Part shown: in pieces, positions 1-7,024 of the stretch
Numbering within the stretch: the first letter of the stretch is position 1
How the letters are laid out: each line of letters begins with the position of its first letter
Assembly (NCBI GenBank): GCA_964541255.1
Contig: CAZIPL010000032.1
Coordinates: 1-16,160, forward strand
Length of the DNA stretch: 16,160 bases
Reading direction: 5' to 3'
Origin: CAYOSU01 sp964541255
Lineage (GTDB): Bacteria > Bacillota > Clostridia > Christensenellales > CAMQZB01
Translations under genes and position numbers: made by a program
The notes under the pieces: generated by a model
What the model was told of the DNA's origin: nothing
What the model saw: the letters and a program-made list of their open reading frames with translations, nothing else
Databases searched by the model: none

Positions 1-1172
1 ACAAGATGGATAAGCCGACAGCAGATAAGAATAAAATCATGCAGCAGCTTGTAGATTACGAAGTTCTTTCGGAGGAATGGGGTGGCAACACCATTATGGT
101 TCCCGTTTCTGCAAAGACCAAGACGGGTATCAACGACCTTTTGGAAGCTATACTTACCGTTGCGGACGTTAAGGAGCTTAAAGCAAATCCCGACAGAAAG
201 GCTTCGGGTATCGTAGTAGAGGCACAGCTTGACAAGGGCAAAGGCCCTATGGCGACGGTGCTCGTTCAGAACGGTACTCTCAAAGTTGGCGATACGGTTA
301 TTTCGGGCTTGGCGACGGGTAAAATAAGAGCGATGATGGACGACAAGGGAAGAAAGGTTTCTTCCGCAGGTCCTTCTAGTGCCGTTTCCGTTTTGGGACT
401 TTCCGAAGTTCCGGAAGCAGGCGATCGCATTATCGCGGTATCCGACGATAAGCTTTCGAGAGCGGTAATTGCCGAAAGAGAGACGAGAAGAAAAGAAGAA
501 ATGATGAAGCAGCAAGGCGCTGTTTCGCTCGAAGATATTGCAAGACGTTTGAAAGAAGGTCAGCTTAAAGGACTTAACCTTATCATTAAAGCCGACGTTC
601 AAGGCTCTTACGAGGCTGTCAAGCAGGCGCTTTTGAAGCTTTCCAACGACGAAGTGTCCGTAAAGGTTATTCACGGCGGCGTAGGCGCAATCAATGAATC
701 GGACGTAATGCTCGCATCGACTTCGTCGGCGATCATTATCGGCTTCAACGTTCGTCCCGACGCGAAGACCAAAGCTATGGCGGAACGCGATAAGGTCGAG
801 ATAAAGACATACAGAATCATATACGACGCAATCGACGATGTATCGGCGGCGCTTAAAGGTATGCTTGCTCCGAAGTTTAACGAAGTATTCCTCGGAAGTA
901 TCGAAGTCAGAGACGTATTCAAGATTACGGGAGTCGGTACTATCGCGGGCGGTTACGTTATCGAGGGTAAGATTTTGAGAAACTCTAAGGCTAAGCTCGT
1001 TCGTCAAGGCGTTATCGTTCATGAGGGCAATATTTCCTCCCTTAAACGTTTCAAAGACGACGTTAAGGAAGTTCAGCAGGGCTTCGAATGCGGTATCGGT
1101 TTAGAGAACTATAACGACATCAAGGTTGGCGACGTCATCGAAGTTTCCGTTATGGAAGAAGTAAAGGCATAA
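1..1172 (+). CDS. infB: Translation initiation factor IF-2, 3' part (5' end outside the window)
   Basis: IF-2 is the GTPase that brings initiator fMet-tRNA to the 30S subunit and promotes 50S joining in the cytoplasm. The reading frame is open from the first base: bases 1-11 encode the GTPase G4 motif NKMD (first codon cut). The Met at base 6 is therefore internal and not a start. The G5 motif (VSAK) follows about 35 residues later. After that come the beta-barrel domain, the long helix, domain IV with GFNVRPDAK, and the C-terminal tRNA-binding C2 domain with ECGIGLENYNDIKVGDVIE near the end. The missing 5' part should hold the N-terminal region and G1-G3. It ends in TAA two bases before rbfA, so the two genes share a transcript. 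The C-terminal motifs are canonical and the assignment is certain. Confidence 0.98.
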   Translation, partial: KMDKPTADKNKIMQQLVDYEVLSEEWGGNTIMVPVSAKTKTGINDLLEAILTVADVKELKANPDRKASGIVVEAQLDKGKGPMATVLVQNGTLKVGDTVISGLATGKIRAMMDDKGRKVSSAGPSSAVSVLGLSEVPEAGDRIIAVSDDKLSRAVIAERETRRKEEMMKQQGAVSLEDIARRLKEGQLKGLNLIIKADVQGSYEAVKQALLKLSNDEVSVKVIHGGVGAINESDVMLASTSSAIIIGFNVRPDAKTKAMAERDKVEIKTYRIIYDAIDDVSAALKGMLAPKFNEVFLGSIEVRDVFKITGVGTIAGGYVIEGKILRNSKAKLVRQGVIVHEGNISSLKRFKDDVKEVQQGFECGIGLENYNDIKVGDVIEVSVMEEVKA

Positions 1173-1174
1173 TT

Positions 1175-1534
1175 ATGAATAAAAGAATGCAGATGGTCGG
1201 AGGGGAAATCAAAAGGGTACTCTCCGACTCTTTGAGAAAAATCAAGGATCCGAATTTTACGGAGTTGACAAGCGTTTTGGAAGTATCGACAACGCCCGAT
1301 CTCGATTTTGCGTACGTTGTGCTGTCGATTTATTCGAACGACGAAGAAAAACGTCAAAAGACTTTCGAAGCTGTCAATAAAGCGGGCGGCTTTTTGAGGC
1401 ACGAAATCGCTTCGAATATGAAGATAAGAAAAGCGCCCAAGCTCGTATTTACGCTTGACGAATCGGCGAAATACAGTGCGCACATCAATTCGATTTTGGA
1501 AACGCTCGATATAAGCAAAGAGGACGAAGAGTGA
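1175..1534 (+). CDS. rbfA: 30S ribosome-binding factor A
   Basis: RbfA is a small KH-fold protein that binds the 30S subunit and helps late 16S rRNA 5'-end maturation. The 119-residue product has the usual family length and layout. It has an N-terminal helix (RMQMVGGEIKRVLSDSL), then the KDPNF strand entry, the VSTTPDLDFAYVVLS strand pair, a GGFLRHEIASNMKIRKAPKL segment and the final FTLDESAKYSAHI stretch. These match RbfA throughout. The gene starts 2 bp after infB and its last codons overlap the next gene in GTGA, implying translational coupling. Its position right after infB is the standard arrangement in Firmicutes and many other bacteria. Confidence 0.96.
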   Translation: MNKRMQMVGGEIKRVLSDSLRKIKDPNFTELTSVLEVSTTPDLDFAYVVLSIYSNDEEKRQKTFEAVNKAGGFLRHEIASNMKIRKAPKLVFTLDESAKYSAHINSILETLDISKEDEE

Positions 1535-2475
1535 TAAATCTTAAAGAGTTGATAAAATTTGATAAAATCGCAGTGGCGGTGCATACGCGCCCCGACGGAG
1601 ACGCAATAGGCTCGTCGTCGGCACTTGCTTTGGGCTTCAAGGCTCTTGGCAAAGACATCGACCTTTTGTGCGATTGCCCCGTACCTTATAAGCTGAAAAG
1701 CTTGAAAGGCGTGGGAAATTATAAGAAAACGACAGACGTGAAATACGACCTTGTCGTTTTTTGCGATTGCGGCGACGAAACGAGGATCGGAAGCGTAGAG
1801 CTTGATCTTAAAAAATCGAAGATTGCGATTATCGATCATCACGCGACGTCGGTAGCGAACGGGAATTATAATCTCGTCAACGCAAACGCGTCTTCCGCAA
1901 GCGAGCTTGTTTTGGAGGTTCTTTCGGGAAGCGGCGTAGATATTTCGGAAGATATGGCAAATCTTCTTTACGTAGGGCTTATGACGGATACGGGGAATTT
2001 CAGCAATACCAACGTCACGCAAAAAACCTTTGAGAATGCCGCAAGGCTTGTATCTTTCGGTGCCAACCCGAATTTGCTTTCAAGAAGCGTATTCAAGCTT
2101 TTGGAGGGAAAGAAATATTTGCTTCTCGGAGACGCGCTTTCAAAAACAAAGCTTTTTAACGACGGGAAAATCGCGTTTTCTTATATATCGAAGGATATGC
2201 TCAAAAAATGCGATTGCGATATTTCGGGAACTGAGGGAATCATAGATTCCATTCTATCTATCGAAGGCGTGCAGATTGCTGCCGTTATGACGGACGGCGT
2301 TAAAAACGGCTCGTATAAAATATCCTTGCGCTCGATAGCGGGTATTGATGTTTCGCGTGCCGCGGCAACGGTCGGAGGCGGCGGACATAAGCAAGCGTCG
2401 GGCTGTATGTTTTTCGGAGACTATTACGACGTCGAAGAAAGACTTATAGAACTTTTAACAAAATATACGTTATGA
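1531..2475 (+). CDS. nrnA: DHH/DHHA1 phosphoesterase (NrnA-type nanoRNase / pAp phosphatase)
   Basis: The predicted 314-residue cytoplasmic enzyme belongs to the family that degrades 2-5 nt RNA fragments and dephosphorylates pAp. The N-terminal DHH domain carries HTRPDGDAIGSS (residues 18-29; likely metal ligands H18, D22, D24), D79 in FCDCGD, the name-giving IDHHAT (101-106) and MTDTGNF (151-157). The C-terminal DHHA1 domain has GGGGHKQASG (282-291), which grips the substrate phosphate. All key residues are present, so it should be active. The chosen start is GTG at 1531, overlapping the rbfA stop (GTGA). The other end overlaps truB in ATGA. The gene between rbfA and truB in Firmicutes is usually this one. 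Whether its main substrate is nanoRNA or pAp cannot be told from sequence. Confidence 0.93.
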   Translation: MINLKELIKFDKIAVAVHTRPDGDAIGSSSALALGFKALGKDIDLLCDCPVPYKLKSLKGVGNYKKTTDVKYDLVVFCDCGDETRIGSVELDLKKSKIAIIDHHATSVANGNYNLVNANASSASELVLEVLSGSGVDISEDMANLLYVGLMTDTGNFSNTNVTQKTFENAARLVSFGANPNLLSRSVFKLLEGKKYLLLGDALSKTKLFNDGKIAFSYISKDMLKKCDCDISGTEGIIDSILSIEGVQIAAVMTDGVKNGSYKISLRSIAGIDVSRAAATVGGGGHKQASGCMFFGDYYDVEERLIELLTKYTL

Positions 2476-3323
2476 AAAGCGGGGTTATAAATTTCTTAAA
2501 ACCTGTCGGAATGACTTCTTCCGATGCCGTCGGAATAGTCAAAAAAGCCGTCGGAACGAAAAAAGTTGGGCATTTGGGCACGCTCGATCCGCTTGCGTCG
2601 GGAGTTCTTCCGATTGCTTTCGGGAAAGCGACGAGACTTTTCGACGTGTTCTTGAAAAAGAGAAAGACGTATATCGCCTTTTTCGATTTTTCTTATAAGA
2701 CGGATACTCTCGATAACGACGGAGAGGTGCTTGAACGCACGGATAAAGTCGTTACGGAAGAGGAAATCGAAAGGGTTTTGCCAAGCTTTATCGGCAAAAT
2801 AAGTCAGCTTCCGCCTAAGTATTCCGCAAAAAATATCAACGGAGAAAGGGCGTATGACTTAGCTCGAAAGGGCGAGGATTTTTATATTTTGCCAAGCGTT
2901 ATAGAAATTTTCGACATAAAACTTTTGAGAAAAGAGTGCAATAACTTCGTCTTTTCGATAGAATGCTCCGCAGGGACATACATAAGATCTATCGCAAGGG
3001 ACTTAGGCGAAAAGCTTGGGGCGTTGGGGACTATGACGGCGCTTATCAGAACTAAAAGCGGAATGTTCGATATAAGCTCCGCCGTAACAAAAGAAGAGCT
3101 TTTGAGTGCAGGCACAGAATGTGCTATTTCCGCCGAAAACGCGCTTTCCGACTATCCGCCTATTTATCTTGACGGAGAGGACGCGAGAAAAATATCAAAC
3201 GGTGTTAGCATTAACTTAGATTGCGAAGACGGACTATATAGGCTTTATCTTTGCGAAAAGTTTTGTGGCGGGATAGAAATCGAAAACAATATGACGGGAA
3301 AGAGAGTGGTTATCGATGATTGA
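2472..3323 (+). CDS. truB: tRNA pseudouridine(55) synthase
   Basis: TruB isomerises U55 in the T-loop of most tRNAs to pseudouridine. The 283-residue protein begins with the typical GVINFLKPVGMTSSDAV. It has the catalytic motif HLGTLDPLASGVLPI with nucleophile D39, then TYIAFFDF, TDTLDNDGEV, the PPKYSAKNINGERAYDLAR segment (114-132) and the CSAGTYIRSIARDLGEKLG block (165-183), all family signatures. The C-terminal part (about 215-283) is poorly conserved and fits the small PUA-like tail of short bacterial TruBs. It starts in an ATGA overlap with the phosphoesterase, and its end overlaps ribF by 8 bp, so translation is probably coupled. Confidence 0.97.
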   Translation: MKSGVINFLKPVGMTSSDAVGIVKKAVGTKKVGHLGTLDPLASGVLPIAFGKATRLFDVFLKKRKTYIAFFDFSYKTDTLDNDGEVLERTDKVVTEEEIERVLPSFIGKISQLPPKYSAKNINGERAYDLARKGEDFYILPSVIEIFDIKLLRKECNNFVFSIECSAGTYIRSIARDLGEKLGALGTMTALIRTKSGMFDISSAVTKEELLSAGTECAISAENALSDYPPIYLDGEDARKISNGVSINLDCEDGLYRLYLCEKFCGGIEIENNMTGKRVVIDD

Positions 3324-4200
3324 AATTGAATTCGGACAAAAAACCGAATATAACTTGAGCGTTGCACTTGGCTTTTTCGATTGTTTGCATATAGGGCATA
3401 GAGCACTTATAAACGAAGCGAAAAAATTCGGAGAACCTACGGTTTTCACTTTTACAAACGATATATCAAACTTTTTGTCTTCGAAGGACGGATATATTTA
3501 TACCTATTCCGAAAGAAAAGACAAGCTCGAAGATATGGGTGTATCGACCGTTATTGCGGCTACGTTTAGCGAAAAGTTCAAGAATATGTCGCCGAAAAGC
3601 TTTCTCGATATGCTCTTTGATACCGCGAATATATCTGCTGTTGTTTGCGGAGAGGATTATACGTTCGGAAACGGCGGAAAAGGTAACGTCGAGTTTTTGA
3701 AAAAGTATTGCGACGAAAAGAACGTTATTCTTTCCGTTCTTCCCAAAGTTTTCGTTAGCGGCGAAGTTGCATCTACGACTTTGGCAAAAAAATACTTAAA
3801 AAACGGCGAAATAGAAAGTCTTAACACTCTTTTAGGCGCAAATTACTCTATAACGGGAATCGTCGAAAAGGGGAAGCGAAACGGTACGAAGATCGGTTTT
3901 CCGACGGCTAATATCACTCTTCCCGACGGACAGACGAGACTCAAAGAGGGGGTTTACGGCGGGTACGTCGTTTTGGACGGAATCAAGCGCAAAGCTATTA
4001 TAAACGCAGGCGCTCGCCCGACGCTTGATTCTTATCAATATAAAATCGAGTGCCACATCGACGAGAACTTGTCGGATTTGTACGGCAAAAGAGTCGAAGT
4101 CGAATTTATCTTTAAGATAAGAGATATAAAAAAGTTCCGCGATTTGTCGGAACTAAAGAATCAACTTATTGTTGATTGCAAAAATTTTGAGAGGTTATAG
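3316..4200 (+). CDS. ribF: Bifunctional riboflavin kinase / FAD synthetase
   Basis: RibF phosphorylates riboflavin to FMN and adenylates FMN to FAD. The 294-residue protein has an N-terminal nucleotidyltransferase domain with GFFDCLHIGH (19-28, the GxFDxxHxGH ATP site), FTFTND, and GEDYTFGNGGKGN (112-124). The C-terminal riboflavin kinase domain (about 172-294) has GFPTANI (194-200), GVYGGYV (212-218), NAGARPT (230-236) and the closing YGK...F...IRD..KF..L region. One deviation is visible: the segment usually read as SST.IR..L is STTLAKKYL (153-161), where Lys stands for the usual Arg. The first codons overlap truB. It is the normal last member of this operon core; here an endonuclease-like gene follows instead of the frequent rpsO-pnp. 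Confidence 0.95.
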   Translation: MIEIEFGQKTEYNLSVALGFFDCLHIGHRALINEAKKFGEPTVFTFTNDISNFLSSKDGYIYTYSERKDKLEDMGVSTVIAATFSEKFKNMSPKSFLDMLFDTANISAVVCGEDYTFGNGGKGNVEFLKKYCDEKNVILSVLPKVFVSGEVASTTLAKKYLKNGEIESLNTLLGANYSITGIVEKGKRNGTKIGFPTANITLPDGQTRLKEGVYGGYVVLDGIKRKAIINAGARPTLDSYQYKIECHIDENLSDLYGKRVEVEFIFKIRDIKKFRDLSELKNQLIVDCKNFERL

Positions 4201-4203
4201 CAT

Positions 4204-5049
4204 ATGAGAATCGGACCGTCAGGCAATTCGGAAGAGTTTTATGCCGAAGGTTATAAAAACACGGAAGACGAGCCTAAGTGGCTTAAAGAAAAGCTCGGAC
4301 TGAACGCCTATGAATATTCGTTCGGGAGAGGAGTGAATATGAGTCACGAAAAAGCCGAAAAGATAAGAAAAGAAGCGGAAAAATACGACGTTTTGATTTC
4401 GGGACACGCTCCGTATTTTATCAATCTTGCAAATCTTGACGACGGTATGCTCGAAAAGTCCTATACATACGTTACGTCTACCGCTGAAATGACTAGGTCT
4501 ATGGGCGGAGAAAGGGTTATCTTTCATCCCGCGGCGCAAGGAAAGCTCGAAAGAGGAGAGGCTGTCGAAAGAACGGTCGATAACGCCAAATGGCTTATGG
4601 ACAGAATTTTCGAAAGAGGATACGGCGATATGATTTTTTGCCCCGAGACAATGGGCAAAATAAGACAAATAGGCGACACGACGGAAGTTTTGAGAATATG
4701 CAAGCTTTGGGATAATTTCATTCCGTGTATCGATTTCGGGCATCTCAACGCAAGAACGGGAGGTTCGCTTAAAACGGTAAACGATTTTAAGGATATACTC
4801 AACGAAATCGTCGATACGATAGGTGAGCGCGGCAAAAAGCTTCACGTCCATTTTTCGAAGATAATGTACGGCAACGGCGGAGAGATAAAGCACCTTAATT
4901 TCGACGATACGGAATACGGCCCTGATCCGTTGCTTTTCGCAGAGGCGGTCGTTTCGCTCGGTTTCGAGCCTACTATTATATGCGAATCTGCGGGACATCA
5001 AGCATTTGATGCGAAAAGTATGAAAGAAATGATTGAAAAACTTCAATGA
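4204..5049 (+). CDS. nfo: Endonuclease IV-like TIM-barrel protein (AP endonuclease family 2)
   Basis: Endonuclease IV cleaves DNA 5' to abasic sites in base-excision repair using three zinc ions. The 281-residue product has the family length and carries the zinc-ligand motifs in order: SGHAPYFINLANL (H68), VIFHPAA (H108), CPETMGK (E148), CIDFGHLNA (D177, H180), LHVHFSK (about H214) and IICESAGH (E261). In place of the DxH pair of E. coli Nfo it has GGEIKHLNF (H230), where the Asp ligand is not obvious; similar E..KHL.F forms occur in archaeal and clostridial relatives, as far as I recall. Activity is likely but less certain than family membership. It starts 3 bp after ribF behind a GAGAGG Shine-Dalgarno sequence, so it is the probable last gene of the infB operon. 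A promoter for the next unit lies across its 3' end. Confidence 0.88.
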   Translation: MRIGPSGNSEEFYAEGYKNTEDEPKWLKEKLGLNAYEYSFGRGVNMSHEKAEKIRKEAEKYDVLISGHAPYFINLANLDDGMLEKSYTYVTSTAEMTRSMGGERVIFHPAAQGKLERGEAVERTVDNAKWLMDRIFERGYGDMIFCPETMGKIRQIGDTTEVLRICKLWDNFIPCIDFGHLNARTGGSLKTVNDFKDILNEIVDTIGERGKKLHVHFSKIMYGNGGEIKHLNFDDTEYGPDPLLFAEAVVSLGFEPTIICESAGHQAFDAKSMKEMIEKLQ

Positions 5050-5061
5050 ATATGATATACT
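5033..5061 (+). promoter_or_regulatory. Promoter for pepP-efp inside the end of the nfo gene
   Basis: TTGAAA (5033-5038) and TATACT (5056-5061) are separated by exactly 17 bp, with an extended -10 TG at 5053-5054. The -35 lies in the last codons of the endonuclease gene. Transcription would start near 5068, giving a leader of under 20 nt before the Shine-Dalgarno AAAGGAAG (5071-5078) and ATG 5086. Confidence 0.75.
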
Positions 5062-5085
5062 TAAAAAGTTAAAGGAAGTATTTGT

Positions 5086-6147
5086 ATGAATATTAACAAA
5101 TTATCTTATGAAGACGTAGACGGTTATGTCGTTCTATCGGAGTTTAATAGGTATTATTTCACGGGTTTTCATTCTTCTTTCGGGATCCTTATCGCAACGA
5201 AAGATAAAGGATATTACATAACGGACAACCGTTACGGAGAGGTTTGTAAGGCGCATTTTGACGGTACGAACGTCGAGGCGGTCATTGCGGCGGGCGGCAA
5301 ACAGGCGTATGAGCTTGCAAGACAGATCGTTCTTGACAACGGCATCAAGACTTTGGGCTTCGAAGACGTAATGAGCGTCAGAGATTTCGAAGATTTGAAA
5401 GCGCAGATCCCCGTCGATTACGTTGCCAAAGGAGTTTATTTCGAGATACTTCGTTCGATTAAGACGGACGAAGAGGTCGAAAAGATCGCAACGATTATGG
5501 AGATTTCCTCCAAAGCGTTCGAGAAAGCTCTTCAGAGCTTCAAAGTCGGAATGACCGAAAAAGAACTTTGTGCGGAGCTTAATTACGAGATTTATAATCT
5601 CGGCGCGGATTCCCTTGCGTTTGAAACGATCGTTGCAAGCGGAACAAACGGAAGTAAGCCTCATGCCGTTCCGTCAGACAAAAAGGTCGAGAAAGGAGAG
5701 ATGGTTACCTTCGATTTCGGCGGTAGGCTTAATGGATATTGTGCAGACATAACAAGAACCATTGCTTTCGGAAAGATATCCGAAGAGCAAGAAAAGCTTT
5801 ATAATACCGTCAAGGAAGCGCAGCTCATAGGACTGTCGTCCGTCAAGGTCGGAGCTACCGGCGGAGAGGTTGATGGCGTCGTAAGAGAGTTTTTTAAATC
5901 TAAAGGATTGGATAAATATTTCATTCACTCTTTAGGCCACGGCGTAGGCGTTGAAATACACGAATTGCCGAGACTTGCAAACGGCTTCACGACAGAGCTT
6001 AAAGAGAATATGATAGTAACCGTCGAACCGGGGCTTTACATTCCCGATAAATACGGCGTAAGAATCGAAGACACGGTTTGCGTCGGCAAAAACGGAATCA
6101 GGAACCTTGCGAAAATCAGCAAGGAACTCATCACCATAAAAGCATAA
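5086..6147 (+). CDS. M24 metallopeptidase, Xaa-Pro aminopeptidase/dipeptidase type
   Basis: Cytoplasmic di-metal peptidase that likely removes N-terminal residues preceding proline (PepP/PepQ/YqhT group). Residues 1-125 form a short creatinase-type N-domain; residues about 126-353 form the pita-bread catalytic domain. All five metal ligands are seen: D210 in VTFDFGG, D221 in CADITRT, H285 in HSLGHGVG, E314 in VTVEPGLY and E328 in VRIEDT; H193 in KPHAVPS is the usual second-shell histidine. The 353-residue length matches the short Firmicutes form. The start at ATG 5086 has a well-spaced Shine-Dalgarno sequence. It lies 17 bp before efp, an association well known in Firmicutes, so both are probably one transcript from the promoter at 5033-5061. 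The exact split between dipeptidase and aminopeptidase activity cannot be read from sequence. Confidence 0.93.
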   Translation: MNINKLSYEDVDGYVVLSEFNRYYFTGFHSSFGILIATKDKGYYITDNRYGEVCKAHFDGTNVEAVIAAGGKQAYELARQIVLDNGIKTLGFEDVMSVRDFEDLKAQIPVDYVAKGVYFEILRSIKTDEEVEKIATIMEISSKAFEKALQSFKVGMTEKELCAELNYEIYNLGADSLAFETIVASGTNGSKPHAVPSDKKVEKGEMVTFDFGGRLNGYCADITRTIAFGKISEEQEKLYNTVKEAQLIGLSSVKVGATGGEVDGVVREFFKSKGLDKYFIHSLGHGVGVEIHELPRLANGFTTELKENMIVTVEPGLYIPDKYGVRIEDTVCVGKNGIRNLAKISKELITIKA

Positions 6148-6164
6148 CAATTGGAGGAACATTT

Positions 6165-6728
6165 ATGATAGTAGCAGGCGATTTCAGAAAAGGATCAACA
6201 TTTGAAATGGACGGAAAGGTTTATACCGTCGTTGAGTTTCAGCACGTTAAACCGGGCAAGGGCGCAGCTTTCGTAAGAACGAAAATCAGAGACGTTATTA
6301 ACGGCGGCGTTATCGAAATAACGTTCAACCCTTCCGATAAATATCCCGTTGCGAGAATCGAAACGAGAAAGTATGAATACCTTTATTTCGACGGCGAGTT
6401 CTATGTATTCATGGAGCCCGAAACCTATGAGCAGGTAACCCTTTCTTCCGACGTAGTAGGCGACGCATTGAAGTTCTTGAAAGAGAACGATCAAGTTACT
6501 TTGAAGTTCTATAACGGTTCTGCATTCTCTTGCGAACCCGAAAACTTCGTAACGCTCAAGATTACGAGCGCAGAGCCCGGCGTTGTAGGTAACACCGCAA
6601 CCAACGTAATGAAGAACGCAGTCGTTGAGACGGGCGCAAGCATTATGGTCCCTATGTTCGTAAACGAAGGCGACACTATAAGAGTCGATACGAGAACGGG
6701 TGAATATATGGAGCGTGTTAAAGCGTAA
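6165..6728 (+). CDS. efp: Elongation factor P
   Basis: EF-P enters the ribosomal E site and rescues ribosomes stalled at polyproline stretches. I choose ATG 6165, giving 187 residues, the normal length; it follows TTGGAGGA (6151-6158), and the product begins MIVAGDFRKGSTFEMDG as in other EF-Ps. An in-frame ATG at 6078 lies inside pepP and would add a non-homologous extension. The acceptor loop is HVKPGKGAAF with K32 at the tip, the residue that is modified in Bacillus. The middle OB domain has the Y.YLYFDGE.Y.FM segment and the C-terminal OB domain has the G.TA.NV.K.A..ETG..I.VP.F signature, ending in a RTGEYMER stretch. Coupling to the proline-specific peptidase upstream is a conserved pairing. 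No EF-P modifying enzyme is in the window. A strong terminator follows 17 bp after the stop. Confidence 0.97.
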   Translation: MIVAGDFRKGSTFEMDGKVYTVVEFQHVKPGKGAAFVRTKIRDVINGGVIEITFNPSDKYPVARIETRKYEYLYFDGEFYVFMEPETYEQVTLSSDVVGDALKFLKENDQVTLKFYNGSAFSCEPENFVTLKITSAEPGVVGNTATNVMKNAVVETGASIMVPMFVNEGDTIRVDTRTGEYMERVKA

Positions 6729-6744
6729 TTAAAAAAGAGTTTTT

Positions 6745-6774
6745 AATCCGACGAGAAATCGTCGGATTTTTTTA
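6745..6774 (+). terminator. Rho-independent terminator after efp
   Basis: A perfect 10-bp stem, AATCCGACGA (6745-6754) with TCGTCGGATT (6759-6768), closes a GAAA tetraloop and runs into a T tract (6767-6773). It ends the pepP-efp unit. Confidence 0.93.
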
Positions 6775-6839
6775 TATAATAAATCCGTGCCATTGGAACG
6801 GTTTTCCGTAAATCAAATGTAAAAAAAATTAATTCGGTA

Positions 6840-6868
6840 TTGACGAGAGCGCAAATGCGGGGTATAAT
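6840..6868 (+). promoter_or_regulatory. Strong promoter for the AGPS-like gene, long leader
   Basis: TTGACG (6840-6845), 17 bp, TATAAT (6863-6868): close to sigma-A consensus. Start would be near 6875, leaving a leader of about 150 nt to ATG 7025. A second TATAAT lies at 6875-6880, and an extended -10 form (TGATATACT, 6955-6963) lies further down without a good -35. I see no riboswitch fold I can name in the leader; it is AT-rich. The 6775-7024 gap holds nothing else I can support. Confidence 0.75.
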
Positions 6869-7024
6869 TATCTATATAATGTAGGTGTTTTTTTGTTAGA
6901 ATCGAGCTATAATTCAATTCGGTTTTTGAGATAACAATCGAAATATCTTTTGTTTGATATACTTTTTAGGAAGTATTTGCGAAAACAACGTAATTTTTGA
7001 AAAAATATATACGGAGAAATTTGC

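Noticed and set aside
6..8. ATG at base 6 as the start of IF-2
   Set aside because: The codons before it continue the frame and form the G4 motif NKMD; the gene is cut by the window edge.
4219..5046. Long - strand frame (275 codons) opposite the endonuclease gene
   Set aside because: It mirrors a gene with full family motifs, has no ribosome binding site, and its product is Arg/Phe-rich with no recognisable domain. Similar antisense frames lie opposite nrnA, pepP and the AGPS-like gene, a result of codon bias.
6078..6164. Upstream ATG extending EF-P by 29 residues
   Set aside because: It lies inside the peptidase gene, and the strong ribosome binding site TTGGAGGA serves ATG 6165, which gives the normal EF-P length.
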